Shown: positions 35,455 to 47,230 of the stretch, piece after piece | Layout of the letters: the number at the start of each line of letters is the position of its first letter | Position numbering within the stretch: position 1 is the first letter of the stretch | Assembly: GCA_946699065.1 (NCBI GenBank) | Contig: CAMPDV010000078.1 | Span: forward strand, 1-64,000 | DNA from: Loxodes magnus | Lineage: Eukaryota > Ciliophora > Karyorelictea > Loxodida > Loxodidae | DNA: 64,000 nucleotides | Direction of reading: 5' to 3' | The notes under the pieces: model-generated | Seen by the model: the letters and a program-made list of their open reading frames with translations, nothing else | The model's database searches: none | Told to the model about the DNA's origin: nothing | Translations under genes and position numbers: made by a program

Positions 35455-36091
35455 TAATATATAGATCCTGAGGGCGGAAAACTTAAATCTTCGGCTTCTT
35501 TTGTAAGATAGAAAAAAGGAAAATCAAGACTTGTTTAGTAAAGTTTAGTTTTAAATTGAAGCCTTAACTTCCTAATTTGAACTATTAGAAAAAAACCTAG
35601 AAGCAAATCAATAGAAAATTAAAGAAGAAATTCGATTACCAATCAAAAAAAACTAACTTCAATCAGAAAAGATGGAAATTGAAAAAATGTAAACAGAATA
35701 AAAATTTTAATTCAAGCCCTTAATAGAACGTTGCTATTGTTGTCAAAAGGCTGGACATTTTTGGAGGTAATATCCGAAGTGAAGAAGAGTGCTTGAGCAG
35801 CACCGTAAATAATTTGGAACATCGAGGAGGCTATATTGTAACTACTTTGGAGGTATTTACAGAAAGAAGCTGATATTAGATGATTCAAGTGTGACACTAA
35901 TCAAACAGGATCTTGGTAATTAATAGTAACAGAATAAATAGCTTTAAAAGGACAACAATGACCTTAGAATTTGTTTAGAGAAGCTGGAGAAAAATTACAA
36001 GAAAATGGAAGAACAATTCTATGAGCTTATTGAAGAGAAAGAAGAATTATCTCAGTTTGAAATTGATTCAGATGAAGACATGTACAGTTGA
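35455..36091 (+). mobile_element. Zinc-knuckle element E3 (5'-truncated ORF)
   Basis: The coding frame starts in mid-protein with ILRAENLNLRLLLQDRKKEN, the counterpart of IYSLEAENKKCNNHF in E4. It has a coiled coil and a knuckle CYCCQKAGHFWRQY whose last Cys is Tyr. The family segment GTSRRLYCNYFGGIYRKKL follows, then a second coil (LEKLEKNYKKMEEQFYELIE) and an acidic end FEIDSDEDMYS before a TGA at 36089-36091. TGA also encodes the Trp of YPKWRR. No ATG head is present, so the copy is 5'-truncated like many retroelement copies. The 3' flank runs into AATT repeats. Confidence 0.65.
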
Positions 36092-36437
36092 GTATTGAAT
36101 ATAGAAACTTTTATTGTCTTTAGTTTGATGAAACATTTTCTCTAATTAAAGATGACCCTAACCCTTATAGTTAAAATTAATTAATTAATTAAATATTTTT
36201 AATACTAAAGTCAAAAAGAATATATCCTATTAAAAGAATTAATAAATGGATTTAACTAGCTAATAAAGTATTTATCAAAATGAGATAGAAAGAGAGCTAT
36301 GACTGAAAACGCAGAAACATTTAAATTTAAAATTATTTTTTTGATTTTTCCCGATAATTATTCAATTATGTCTCAATATTTCAAATTTTGAATCTCATAT
36401 AGTTTATTCTTTATATCATTATATATATTTAAATAAA

Positions 36438-37231
36438 ATGGCTCCTAAGAAATAATCGACAAAAAACTAACAGGAAATCGAACAATAAAACTCTCTAATC
36501 GAAATATACTCCCTAGAAGCGGAAAACAAAAAATGCAACAATCACTTCTAGACTTTATTTAACGATTATATTCTCTAACTTTTACTGTGCAATAATTATA
36601 AAACGAAAATTAATGATTAAAAACTGAAATAAGTACTAAAGCCTTGATGTTGCAAGGTAATTAAAAACTGGAAAAAATGGAGCAAAAAATAGTAGAAATT
36701 AATAAATCATACAATTCTAATCTTAATAATGTTCCTATGATAATAGAAGAACAAAATTTAAATTCTTTTTCGGATCGGAAAAAAATTGTCAATTTTTTAA
36801 AATTCCAAAAATGCTAAAAATACTTAAAAATAGGACATAGCTCGAAATATTGTAAAACAAGATGTTTCTAATGCTAAAAGGTTGGACACATCTTTAGAAG
36901 ATGCTGGTATTTCCAGAAGAAGCAAGAATCTAATAATTGAAAGATATGAAATAATATGAAAAAATTATATTGTTCTCTAGAAGGAAGACTTTACAAGAAA
37001 AAATTATACGGTGGAGATTAATTATTATTGGATATAGTAAATGCTCAAAAAAGAAGGACGAGGAAGATGTTGGGACCTAATTGAGATTGAAGAAAAATTC
37101 CTAAGATCAAGAAAGGTTAAATCTGTACAACACGATATGCAATAGAAGAAGCAAGCTCTGAAGAAGACCCGAACGATTCATTTACATCTTAAAACTCATA
37201 AAATAATTAGTGCCAAACCAAATAAAGGTGA
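36438..37231 (+). mobile_element. Zinc-knuckle element E4 with two knuckles
   Basis: It starts ATGGCTCCTAAGAAA (MAPKKQ), followed by a Gln-rich coil. Two knuckles follow: CQKYLKIGHSSKYC (second Cys replaced by Tyr) and a perfect CFQCQKVGHIFRRC. The signature IWNNMKKLYCSLEGRLYKK is next, then an acidic tail EEASSEEDPNDSFTS. Four in-frame TGA codons lie at Trp-like positions; the one in KIWNN aligns with TGG in EEIWRE of E1. One frame slip near 36625 separates head and knuckles. The frame ends at TGA 37229-37231. The 3' end AAACCAAATAAAGGTGAAGT with CACTTT forms a hairpin and matches E10 and E5. Confidence 0.7.
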
Positions 37232-37259
37232 AGTCACTTTAATAAATTATGTTATGTTA

Positions 37260-38500
37260 TTAAAATTTTATATTTAAAGAACAGCTTTAAAAATTTCTAT
37301 CACTATATATAACAAAAAAAATTAAATAATAACTAAGATTTATGTGTTTCAAATTAATAGTAAATTAATACAAAAGGAAATTTTTTTTAATTCGTAAAAT
37401 AAAAGATTTAGGCCTTAATATTCTTCATTAACTATATATTATTTTGCTATATTTTTAGCTTTATTAATGATTAACTTAGTACAAACATATTAGTTTTAGG
37501 CTGATTCTATTTTTACATTTAGGTAAATTATTTCATAATTTTATTATTTTGATTAGATTTTTTAATATACTTTTAATTATTTTATTTTCTTTCGAGGTTT
37601 AATGAAAATTAAATAAAAATTAATTAATTTTATAAAAAAATTTAAATTCAGTGAGTTAATACCGTGCTTTAAATAATTTTATATATATTATAACTATTTT
37701 TATAGTTTATCTTTTGATTCTTTTTAATTTTATCATAAATTATAATTTTTTAATTAAGAAGTAGAAATTAATAAATTACTATTCTTTTACTTTTTAAACA
37801 TAAATTTCTTAATTTATTTTTATTAATTTTCACTTTTGTATACAGGTAAATATTTTTAACTAAATCTTTTTATTTACTTAAACGTTTTCCTTATATAATA
37901 TCTTAAAAAAAATGAGCTCAAAATTTCCTCCTTATTTATTTACTCTTTTTTGCGCAGTTGAATTAAAATTTAATTACAACAATTTTAATATATTTTAATT
38001 ATTTAATAACATTTCCTTTATAATTCTAACTACTGCTCTTTATATAATTTTTAAGTAATAAATAATTGCTAACATTATTTTCCATATTTAGATTTTAAAT
38101 AAAACTCCTTATTTTTATAAATCAAATTATGCATTTTTAACAATGCTTTACTACTCTCTTTTTATAATTTCAACTCTCCATTAAAAATTATTTGATAATT
38201 TTCTCTTTTTAAGATGTATTCTTCCTTTCCATTAAAAATATAACATTTTTTTAATTCTCATTTTTATATTTATCAAATTTATAAATTTAAATTATTAAAT
38301 TAAGTACTTTTTTTTAATTTTTATAGTTAGAAGCTTAATTATTCTTTCATTGATTTCATATTTCCTCTTTTTATAATTAAATAGCTTTGCATATATATCC
38401 TTAATTTATTTTAATTTTTTTAATTTATCATTTTTCTTCTTAAAGTTCTATTTTTTTCTCTTTTAAATCTGAACTAAAATATTTTACCTTTACTTACTTG
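37260..38500. other. AT-rich stretch, nothing seen
   Basis: T-rich on the plus strand. No supported gene or RNA. Confidence 0.4.
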
Positions 38501-38526
38501 TTCAATATGCTATTTACATACTTTCT

Positions 38527-40334
38527 CTACATATTTCACTTCTTCACATTTTTATCCAAACTACCTGATGTTATTCACTAGTCATCACTACTAAGTACCA
38601 CAGTCCTTACTTCAGCTGTATGCCCCGTTAAAGTACATGCATATTCTCCTTTTTAGAAATTCCATATCTTTATTGATTTATCTTCGTTTCTTGATACTAT
38701 AAGACTATTGTCGCTTGTAAATGTAACTCCTATTCAACCTTAATACCCTGCTATTATTCTTATACACTATCCAGTCTAAAAATTACATATCTTAATCATC
38801 TTATCAGAACTTCCAGAAACGATTCCTCTCTGGTCACTTGATATTACTACATAATTTACAGATTATGTATGTCCCTTCAAAGTACTCTTTAACAAGTTAG
38901 CTTGTAAATTTCATATCTTTATTGTATTATCTATACTTCCAGATACAATATAGTTGTTTTCACTTGAAATTGCTATAGATAAAACTTTACTCGTATGTCC
39001 CTACAAGGAACTTTTTAATTAATTAGTTTTGAAATTCCAAATTTTTATCGTATTATCATAAATACAAGAAACGATTCACTTCTGGTCATTTGTTAGAACT
39101 ACTAAGTAAACAGAACTATTATGTCCAAATAAAGTACTCTTTAACTAACCGGACACTAAATCACATATCTTTATACTATTGTAATCTCTTTCAGATATTA
39201 TATAGTTGCTGTCACTCGATATAGATGCAGTTAAAACAGAACCTGTATGTCCCTTCAAAGTACTTTTTAATTAGTCACTATTAAAGTCCCATATTTTTAT
39301 CTTATTATCATCGCTTACAGAAACAATTCATTTTTGTCTCTAGATATAGTTACAGATAATATATTTTTTGTATGTCCCTACCTTATTTGATCTGTGTATA
39401 AAAAGATACCTTAATCTTAAAATTTATTAAATTAATTAGTAGCTTTCTATTAATTATTTACTGTTTTGTTTCTCTATAAATATTTTAAAATAAGTACATT
39501 AAATTTATGATTCTTAAGATTTTATCCATTACCTCTGAAATTTATATTAAACTTACTTCTGGTTTTTATAAATATTCTTTATAGAATTCTTGGTACATCT
39601 ACTTTAATTAGTCTCTTTCTTAGATTGATATATTTTAAAATTTCATTAACTAGCTTGATAATAGTTTTATCTAACTCGTTTAATGTTTAATAATCTCTTT
39701 ATGTTATTCTATCTGTCTACGGTAATCTTATATCTTACATTTAAAGTTATTGCTTAATTAAAAATAATTTTAGTCGTGGTTAATTAAAACAATATAGGCC
39801 TGCTAAGCTTTTAATATTGCACTTTAAACTTTTTAAATTATTTAGGAATATTCTAAATTTGAAGCAACATGTCGTTTATTTCATTTCAATTAGCTTTATA
39901 ACTCCTGTAATTTATTTATCTCCTTCTTTGTTGTTACTTAGTGATTTATAGTTCTTCATATATTTTAGAACTATTTGTAAATAAATAATTTTCGAGGTCC
40001 TCTAGAAGTTTATTTACTATAGCCAGCTTTATCTTTTTTATCTTCTATAACTCTTAACTTACTCTATTCTCTAATGATTTTAACTATACTATATTTGATT
40101 ATTTAAAGCTTTGCTTGATAGTGTCTATTAATAGTTTATCACTTTATAATTAAGTAGGTGAGATTTAGTATGAATTTTGCAGTTAATATCCAAACATTAG
40201 ATTTATTTGACTTTAAGAACTAGTTATGAATACACTCTTAATTCATTTTATGAACTACATTCAAGTATCATAGGAACCTTCACCTAGTCATCAAAATCTC
40301 CATTACAAGCTTTACATTTGATGTTTACGAACAT
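38527..40334 (-). CDS. Degenerate RING / coiled-coil / WD40-repeat protein
   Basis: The minus strand from the ATG at 40334 begins MFVNIKCKACNGDFDDQ and continues VPMILEC, the same N-terminal module as the RING gene at 20333, but the His and later Cys of the RING are missing. About 350 residues of Gln/Lys/Leu-rich coiled coil follow. Then come at least seven WD40 blades between about 39400 and 38530: KIKIWDF, GHTGSV, SIKICDL, NTIKIWNF, GHTSKV, NTIKIWNL, GHTQSV, KMIKICNF, KSIKIWNF, GHTAEV, KNVKKWN. TGA supplies the Trp in two of these KIW/KKW motifs where sister blades use TGG, and TAG TGA reads QW in DDQWITSGS. A deleted base in the A-run near 39340 breaks the first blade. The likely role is a scaffold or ubiquitin-ligase relative that has lost zinc binding. 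Confidence 0.8.
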
Positions 40335-40344
40335 TTTAATAATT

Positions 40345-40545
40345 ATTTTTATTAATTAAAAATTAGATTTTAAATAATATCTTAAACTCTTAAACTTGCT
40401 ACTTTTATTTTAGCACTTAACATCAGTTAATGCTTAAAAATTCTCTTATTTATCAATATACTAAGCATATAAAGAACTATAATTTAATAGTTAGAATTAA
40501 AACTCAGTAATAATAATATTAAATTAATTATAAAAGTATAGCCTA
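40345..40545. other. AT-rich spacer
   Basis: Nothing supported between the WD40 gene start and the coiled-coil ORF. Confidence 0.3.
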
Positions 40546-40549
40546 TTAG

Positions 40550-41110
40550 TAAGTCAGCCACTTTAATCCTTAATTCTTTCTCATCTTTTATCTTTTTTTG
40601 GGATTACATACTTTGCTGTAGGTATTTAAAAAAAGCTTCTTAATTTTTCTCCATTTTGTTTATTATCTTTCTCATCTCAGTTATTCTTTTAATTATGTAA
40701 TTTAATTATTTTCAATTTGTTTCTATTACTATTCTGGAACTATATTTAACAGTAAAAAGCTTACTATAGTTTTCTTAATAAGTTTTGTTTATTAGATTAA
40801 TCTTCTTTGTTTTCTATTATCTTTATCTACCTTAAAAAATCTGCAGTTTATTATTAAATATCATATTTCATTTTTGTGTACAAGAATCATTTAAGTCTCT
40901 TTTATTCTTTACTGCAAATTGTTATTTAAGGTTTAATATTCATATTATCTCTAATTACAATTTAGGTGTTCATTTACTTTCTGTTGAAGTTATGCTAAAC
41001 AGTTAATCAATCAAGAGATTTTATTGCTAAAATTTTTAATTTGATTCCAAATATTTTAATTTCAAGTTTTCCTTTTTGACTCTTGGACTGCAGCTTGATA
41101 AGATCGTTTA
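40550..41110 (-). CDS. Coiled-coil ORF of unknown function
   Basis: The minus strand has a protein-like frame rich in K, Q, L, I and E: DLIKLQSKSQKGKLEIKIFG, NLKQQFAVKNKRDLND, RITEMRKIINKMEKNQEAFF, KYLQQSMQSQKKIKDEKELR. No domain is recognised. It may be the coil of another degraded zinc-knuckle element or a small host gene. Start and end are not defined. Confidence 0.35.
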
Positions 41111-41214
41111 AGATAAGAAGAATTTTTTATCTAATTAATATACACAAAAATCAAACTTTATTAATTACTTAAATCAGAAATATTTATATATCGCCACCAA
41201 GAAAAGTCTAAATT

Positions 41215-41515
41215 TAAAAATTATAATCATAAACCTTAAGTTTTGAGGACAGCTAAGCACTCGTCTTGCTCATTCTCTGAATGGCCTCGTTACGAACATA
41301 ATAGGATTATTCTGTTGATCGGTTTCTGAAAGCAGGGAACACCATGATAAATTAGTTTTTACTCCATAATTATATACTTGAAGCCTCTATCAAATTCATG
41401 TAATCTTCCAGATGCCCTTTCTTCAAGAAATTTGATCCAACAAGTAAACTTCTAAGATTAGAGATATAATCAAACAATTCAAAATCTTACTCCGTTCTTT
41501 TGATTATTAAATTAT
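41215..41515 (-). CDS. Short ORF of unknown function
   Basis: The minus-strand frame reads NLRSLLVGSNFLKKGHLEDY, MNLIEASSIQLWSKNQF and RNEAIQRMSKTSAQLSSKLK. It has higher GC than its flanks and mixed composition, as expected of coding DNA here. No family is recognised. It probably belongs to a larger gene or a decayed element. Confidence 0.35.
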
Positions 41516-41550
41516 AAATTTAATCTTTTTATATATAATAAAATAGATGT

Positions 41551-41955
41551 CGGCTGTGGTTAGGAGAACTATTAGGTAATCTGTTTAGTGTATATTGAAT
41601 TGCGAGTAACTCCGTACTAGATGTCACAAAGGGGAAGAGTTTACAAATTTGCAAAAGGTAAGCCTAACTTGTCCAAGGGTTCTCTTTGAAGTATGAAAGT
41701 TTGACTGACGAGTCTACTAATGACTTAATTATTGGTTCTTATTTGAATTTTATACAAGAAGAGTGGAGTATTTGGTTAAAAATTTGAGAATAATCTTTAA
41801 TAAGCAGATTCCCCATTTGGAGAAATTGACGTGACTAATTGGAAGGTTAGAATGACAGCAAGAAGTATGAGAACACTTTCTTAATATTAATAATGAAAGA
41901 ACTGGCTACCAACGAAGGTGCTAAGCACACTATAATCAAATTTATTTATTGTTTA
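41551..41955 (+). CDS. Short ORF of unknown function
   Basis: A GC-richer stretch has two plausible overlapping frames. One starts MSQRGRVYKFAKGKPNLSKG at 41620. The other continues SLKYESLTDESTNDLIIGSY and LNFIQEEWSIWLKIWEQ. A frame slip or small intron near 41680 would join them. It was also considered as a structured RNA, but no consistent stems were seen. Function unknown. Confidence 0.35.
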
Positions 41956-41959
41956 TTAT

Positions 41960-43335
41960 TTCATGCAATATATATTAAATATAACGAGAATTTAAGTATT
42001 TTCTTATTAATAAAACTTAAAAAAAATCAACACGAGTGCTTAATTATTTTTTCTTGATACTTATTATAAAATAAGTTGTTACAAGTTTTTAAGTGATTAA
42101 TTATGATTAGCACTATTAAAAAGTTATTGCGAGAGTTTTAATATTTAATTATATTAAGTACATTAAAATAAGCTTTCTTGAGTTTTTAAGTATTTTTTAT
42201 GAAAAGTAATATAAAATGAATTATCAGAAGTGTTTAAGTATTTACTTTTTATAAGAATTTTCTAATCCCAACTTATTTTTTACTATTTGAATTTCCATAA
42301 TTTTTTTAAAATTTATTATATCTTTATATTAATTAACAAAAAATTAATTATTTTTAATAAAATGTTTATTTAAATTGTTAATTTTATAAAAACTATTATT
42401 TTTGTATTTATTAGTATTTTTCAAGTGCTTCAAATATTTTAATTAATATTTTATAATATTGTTTTGAAGAATAAAATAATTTAATTTTAATTCTATTTAT
42501 TATTTTTTAATTTTTTTTCTTGGTTAAATAGTTTGATAACAATCTTTTTATAAATAATTTGCATTAAGTAAATATATGTTCGTACTACAATAATATTGTT
42601 TTTTATAAGATTTTTTCTTCATTCATGTTCTTTTATATTTATTTTTTAATTTTTTCTTTTTAGTGAAAATGTAATATTCATACAAATTTCACTTAAATTA
42701 TACTTATTTTATCTGTATAATGGTGTATATGAAATTAATATTATTTATTTATTATTTTGCTTATCATAAATCTATCTTATTTGTTATTTTTTAGTATCTT
42801 TATCATTATCTTTAAAAATATAAATATTTTCTACAATAAAAATATTTTTTGGTTCCTTATAATATTTTTTTCTTAATTTCTAGGTAGAAATGTAAATAAT
42901 AATTTTATAATTTGAAGAAAATAAATGTTTAGTAATTTAAACTAATTAGTTTAGTTTATTTTACATGCATCAAATTCTAAAATTAAGTAATGATATATTT
43001 TAGTTTTTTAGTATTAAAATAATAATTCTTATATTTTATTATTATATATAATTAATTAATATTTATTTTATATTTTATTATTTTATTTTTTGTAGTTACA
43101 TTTTTTAGTAACAGATAAATAAATATTTTATTTTTTAAGATAAATGTTTCTTTAATTATTAATTTTGGTCTATTTTTAATATATAGTATTAATATTGTGC
43201 AAATTTAATATTTATTTTTTATTTTATAACTATTTTTTTATTAATGCAGTTTAGGTAATTTAAAGATTAATTTCTAAGTTTAAAGGTTTAATCTAATATA
43301 TTAATTTAAATATTTTTAAGTAAATCATAAAAGTT
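41960..43335. other. Extremely AT-rich stretch, nothing seen
   Basis: No supported feature. Confidence 0.4.
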
Positions 43336-43339
43336 TAAG

Positions 43340-44914
43340 ATGTCAATAAAATGCTAATGTTGAGATTGTAAGAGTGAATTTTATATTTAAGTAAAGATTC
43401 CAATGATCCTTCCTTGTAATCACTAATTATGCTACGAATGCGTTTAAAAGAAATTTTAGTAGTCAAAGTAAATCTAATATTCAATTACAAATTGTGAAAA
43501 AATACTAAAATACATCCTACCTTACTTAGAAGTGATGAAAAGTTATTAAATATCATCAAATAAATTTAATTTTAAATAATTTAGAATTTATGCAAATTCA
43601 GGAAAATGATATAAATGTAGGATTATAAAACTTAAAAAGAACAAAGCTTAATGTAGTTAATAAGTTTATATAAGATTTAGAAAATTAATACATGGTTAAG
43701 TTTTCAAATATCTAAAGAGAGTTGTAAAGTTTAGTAACTACATGTAAATAAGAAAATATTAAACTATTAAATTTTTTTAATAGATTAAAAGTAAGAAATG
43801 GTAAAGTTAGCTTTTAGGATTTAGATTGAAATCACTTAAATGAAAAGACGCAAAGATAAATTAAAAAAACATAAATTAAAATAAAGAATCTAATGAACTT
43901 TTAGCGGAATATATTTGAGGAAAATAAAAATTAAGAGTTAAACATTAAAAAAGTAAAAAGGCAATCGAATAGTAAAAAGTTTGCATAAAAAAATTAGTGA
44001 ATTAAGTTTAGCAGGTTTAGAGTTAGTTATTGATTACTTAATATTAAAATTATTCAGGTGAGAGATTAGTTAGATAAAGTAAACCTTAAGATATAATGGA
44101 GTAAGAACTAGCTATTAAAAATTAAATTAATATTTATAATAGAGCAAGAAGATAAATATATAGTTTTTATGGAAAATATTAAATAAAATTCAAAATAATT
44201 AAATAGATTTAGATTCAATAATTAAGAATCTCATAAATATAATTCAAATCAATCAAAGAACGGAAAATCTTTTGATTTAGTTTAACTATAATCTGAATAG
44301 AACCAACATTGGATGCTATAAATTTTAAATCTAACAAGGAATCAACCTTAAATTTAATAAGCAGTTGCCAATGCCATAACTATTTAAAAAATACATGAAT
44401 TATGTATTTACCCATCAAAATTACCAGAACATTGATTTAACTAAATCGGATCTTTCGGATACTACATTCACTAACTGCAATTACTCCAACTCAAATCTAA
44501 CTTTATCGAACCTTCGAAACTCCAAATTCGTCAGCTTAGACTTATTCAGCGCTAATTTATATTCAATCTCATCTGAATATTCTCACATCCTTGTTGGCCA
44601 CACGTATTATGTCTCTTTCTTTTCGACATAAAGTGATAGCAAGGTCATAGTTTCTGGAAGTGGAGATAAAACTATGAGGAGATGGAATGGAGATACAGGG
44701 AAGTGTGATGAGTGGTCACATGTATATGTCTGAGCTGTAAAGATATCAAGTGACGGTAAGGTCTTAATTTCTGGAAGTTTAGATGCAATTGTTTGAATTT
44801 TGAACTTTCTTTCTGCCTAATGTCTTAAGATTCTTTCTGGACATTCTAATTGAGTGTATTTGATTATATTTTCAAGTGATGAAAAGTTTATAATAATGAT
44901 AATAACAATAATAA
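43340..44914 (+). pseudogene. RING / coiled-coil / pentapeptide / WD40 protein, interrupted by element E5
   Basis: The ATG at 43340 begins MSIKCQCWDCKSEFYIQV with PMILPCNHQLCYECV. Its Cys/His spacing (7, 10, 26, His28, 31, 34) is identical to the RING at 20333, though the last Cys pair is lost in a frame slip near 43490. After it comes TKIHPTLLRSDEKLL, matching YKIHPSKLQEDSQLL of that gene. A long Gln/Lys coil follows. From 44395 the frame carries pentapeptide-like repeats (NIDLTKSDLSDTTFTNCNYS, NLTLSNLRNS), then WD40 blades (HILVGHTYYV, VIVSGSGDKTMRRWNG, VLISGSLDAIVWI, ILSGHSNWVY). The last blade stops at SSDEKFI, where element E5 begins. No WD continuation was found beyond E5, so the gene is 3'-truncated or decayed. 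Confidence 0.7.
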
Positions 44915-45660
44915 AAAGTGGCGTCACCTTTATTTGGTGTATCACGAATTAGAGTTTGTAAAAAGACTTTTATCCTCAAAAGGTTTTGTAGTCGAATTCT
45001 TCTGGTTTCTCTGGATCGTAAATTTTTATTACTTTCTTGTTTTCTCCTCTCGTTTATTATTGTAAGTCAAAACCGTACTATCATCTTTCAAATCGTCTCA
45101 GTGCATCCGTGATCTTTGGAGCTTTTAAGTATGGTTAAAATCTTTTTTCTAGTATAATATTCAATTTGGCATGCAGTAAATCTTAAATAAGTTTTAAGTA
45201 TCTTTTTCCATTGCTCAATCTTATTTTTATTAAAATTTGTAACAATTTTTTATCGTGTGGCCATATTTTGCAATATCAACATTTATTTTTTCTCTTTTAT
45301 ATGAAGACTTAGGGCGATTTTTGTTTTTCTCTTGATTCTGGAAAAATTCATTTGTTAATTTATATTGCTCCAATTGGATAAATCTCTGATCCAAGTTTTG
45401 TCTTAAACTTCTTTCGATTGTATTGAATTACATTTACATCTATTAGGAGAGGGGTTATTAATTAAATTCTTGCTTGAGATTCTATTTATAGATCAATTTT
45501 TAATAGTTAGCATAAGAGATTAAGTTATTTATTTTAGATCTTAAACTTCTTTTGTTAGTTACTAATTTTCCAGTTTTAGCATGTACAAATTATTACTTAA
45601 GTCTGGTTAATTATTCGGTTGTGCTAAAGAAGTATGTTATTTCTTAGGAGCTATTTTATT
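44915..45660 (-). mobile_element. Zinc-knuckle element E5 (decayed) inside the WD40 gene
   Basis: The minus-strand head IAPKKQHTSLAQPNNQPDLS matches MAPKKQ of E4, but ATG has become ATA at 45654. A coiled coil (ENQQLTKEVQDLKQIT) and a decayed knuckle KCWYCKIWPHDKKLLQI (last Cys lost) follow in a shifted frame. The 3' end ACCAAATAAAGGTGACGCCA with CTTTTT forms a hairpin and is followed by an irregular (TTA)n tail. The flanks AAAGTTTATAATAAT and AAAGTAAATAATAAT look like a mutated target duplication. The standard-code ORF at 44918-45112 is an antisense shadow. Confidence 0.6.
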
Positions 45661-45674
45661 TATATCATAAAGTA

Positions 45675-46300
45675 AATAATAATATTTAGATTTATTGTTA
45701 AAATAAGTAAATATTTAGTATTAAAGAAAAATAAAATAGAAGTAGTAAGACTTAAGATAAATGAAGGTATTTAAATATAATGTGTGAAATTATTATTACT
45801 AGAATATTACTAAATTATAAGGGATTATACTCAGTTATTTAGATTAACAATGCTATTCTTGTCTTATAAATAACCTTCTTATTTATATTAATTTTTCGAA
45901 AATTAAAAATTAAAATTAAGCTAAAAATGAGTGTATATTATCAGTTGATTAAATTCATTCTCCGTCTTACTGGTTGAGAAATGGAGGAACAAAACTTGAC
46001 CAAAAATTAAGTTTTAAAATAAAAATATGAATAATAGTAAATTAAAATGATAAATTAGGAAATTTTAAGTTAAATTAAATTAAATTAGATACTTTAGGTT
46101 TAATTAATTTATTGAATTTCTTTAAAGCAATTGCTAATAAAGAATAAAAGAATAATTTGATTATAATAATATTAAATTTGAAAGATTTTATAATCAAGAG
46201 AAAATAATTCTAAAAAACTAAAATTAAGATACAAGAAATGAATAAATTAAAGCTTTGCTTTAGCCATAAGTTTTTTTATATATTATATATTAGTAAAATA
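45675..46300. other. AT-rich stretch, nothing seen
   Basis: No WD40 or other motif is found where the interrupted gene might continue. Confidence 0.35.
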
Positions 46301-46319
46301 AAAGCCAAAAAAATTTGTG

Positions 46320-47135
46320 TTCCTGGAATCTAAACTAGGTTCTCACTGCCAGTTTTTTAACATGGTGGAAACAACGACCAAGCTTTTTATGTGGGAGGTA
46401 ACCACTATGATAATCTCCTTGATCCGCTGAAAGTCTCCTTCTTGAATACTCCATTAAGAGTTATATATAGCCTTGTAAGTTCACTTAACGTTATTTAATC
46501 TTCCTTTCTCTTTAGTTGCTTAAAGCTTTGCAGATTTTCAGTAAATGGTTTTTTGAGTGGCAGAATCAGCATCTTCTATATTTGATGATTTTAAGCTTGA
46601 ATTTCGGGTATAAGTGATTCTCTATCTTTTCTATTCTAGTTATTAGGTTCTATTATTATTTTATTCTTATTAATTCTATTTGTTCTATTTTTACATGATT
46701 AAATATCCATTTTGTCAACTTTGTTCGATCTGAATTAAGATTATAGTCAGAGTTGTTCTTTAGTCACTACTTGACTTTTATCAGTTGATTCCTTAAGAAG
46801 TTGTTTTCTAATTAATTTCTTCAATTGTATTTAGGAGTTCTCTTATCTTTTCCGCGAGATTAAATGTTGTCTTATTCTGCTTTAGAAATTTTTCTTCATA
46901 AGTCAAACTTGATTACTTAACGATTCGATTGTATCAAATTCTTGCTCCTCAATGTTTCCTTAAAGGAGTTTTCCTTTAAAATGGATGAGAGTCAAGATCA
47001 GTAAGCTCTTTTATTTGAAATTATATTTGTTTTGTACAAACTTCCTGGCTTTCTTTGCTTCAATTTACTTTTGTTTGCTTTCTAATTTTTTATTCTAAGT
47101 TTTTTCAATAAACAGAAGAATTTCATTTTCTAAAA
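46320..47135 (-). mobile_element. Zinc-knuckle element E6
   Basis: The minus strand encodes a coil (EILLFIEKTQNKKLESKQKQ, IEEQEFDTIESLSNQVWLMK), a basic linker, and a perfect CX2CX4HX4C knuckle CWFCHSKNHLLKIC at about 46560. A Lys/Arg/His-rich C-terminus follows with a weakened version of the family tail (LQGYIQLLMEYSRRRLSAD). One frame slip near 46595 lies just before the knuckle. Several TGA codons read as Trp, including the W of CWFC. Neither the head (MA...) nor a clear 3' hairpin is found, so both ends are approximate. Confidence 0.6.
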
Positions 47136-47230
47136 AACTGAGAAATAGTTCATCATATAATAAAAAATAATTAAAGCACTTTTTCAATGTCTTAAAAAGT
47201 AGCTTAGTTTATAAAACTGAAGCAACTCAA

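Noticed and set aside
41551-41955. Structured RNA gene (RNase P or similar)
   Set aside because: Higher GC prompted the idea, but no conserved RNA motifs or consistent stems were found; protein-like frames explain it as well.
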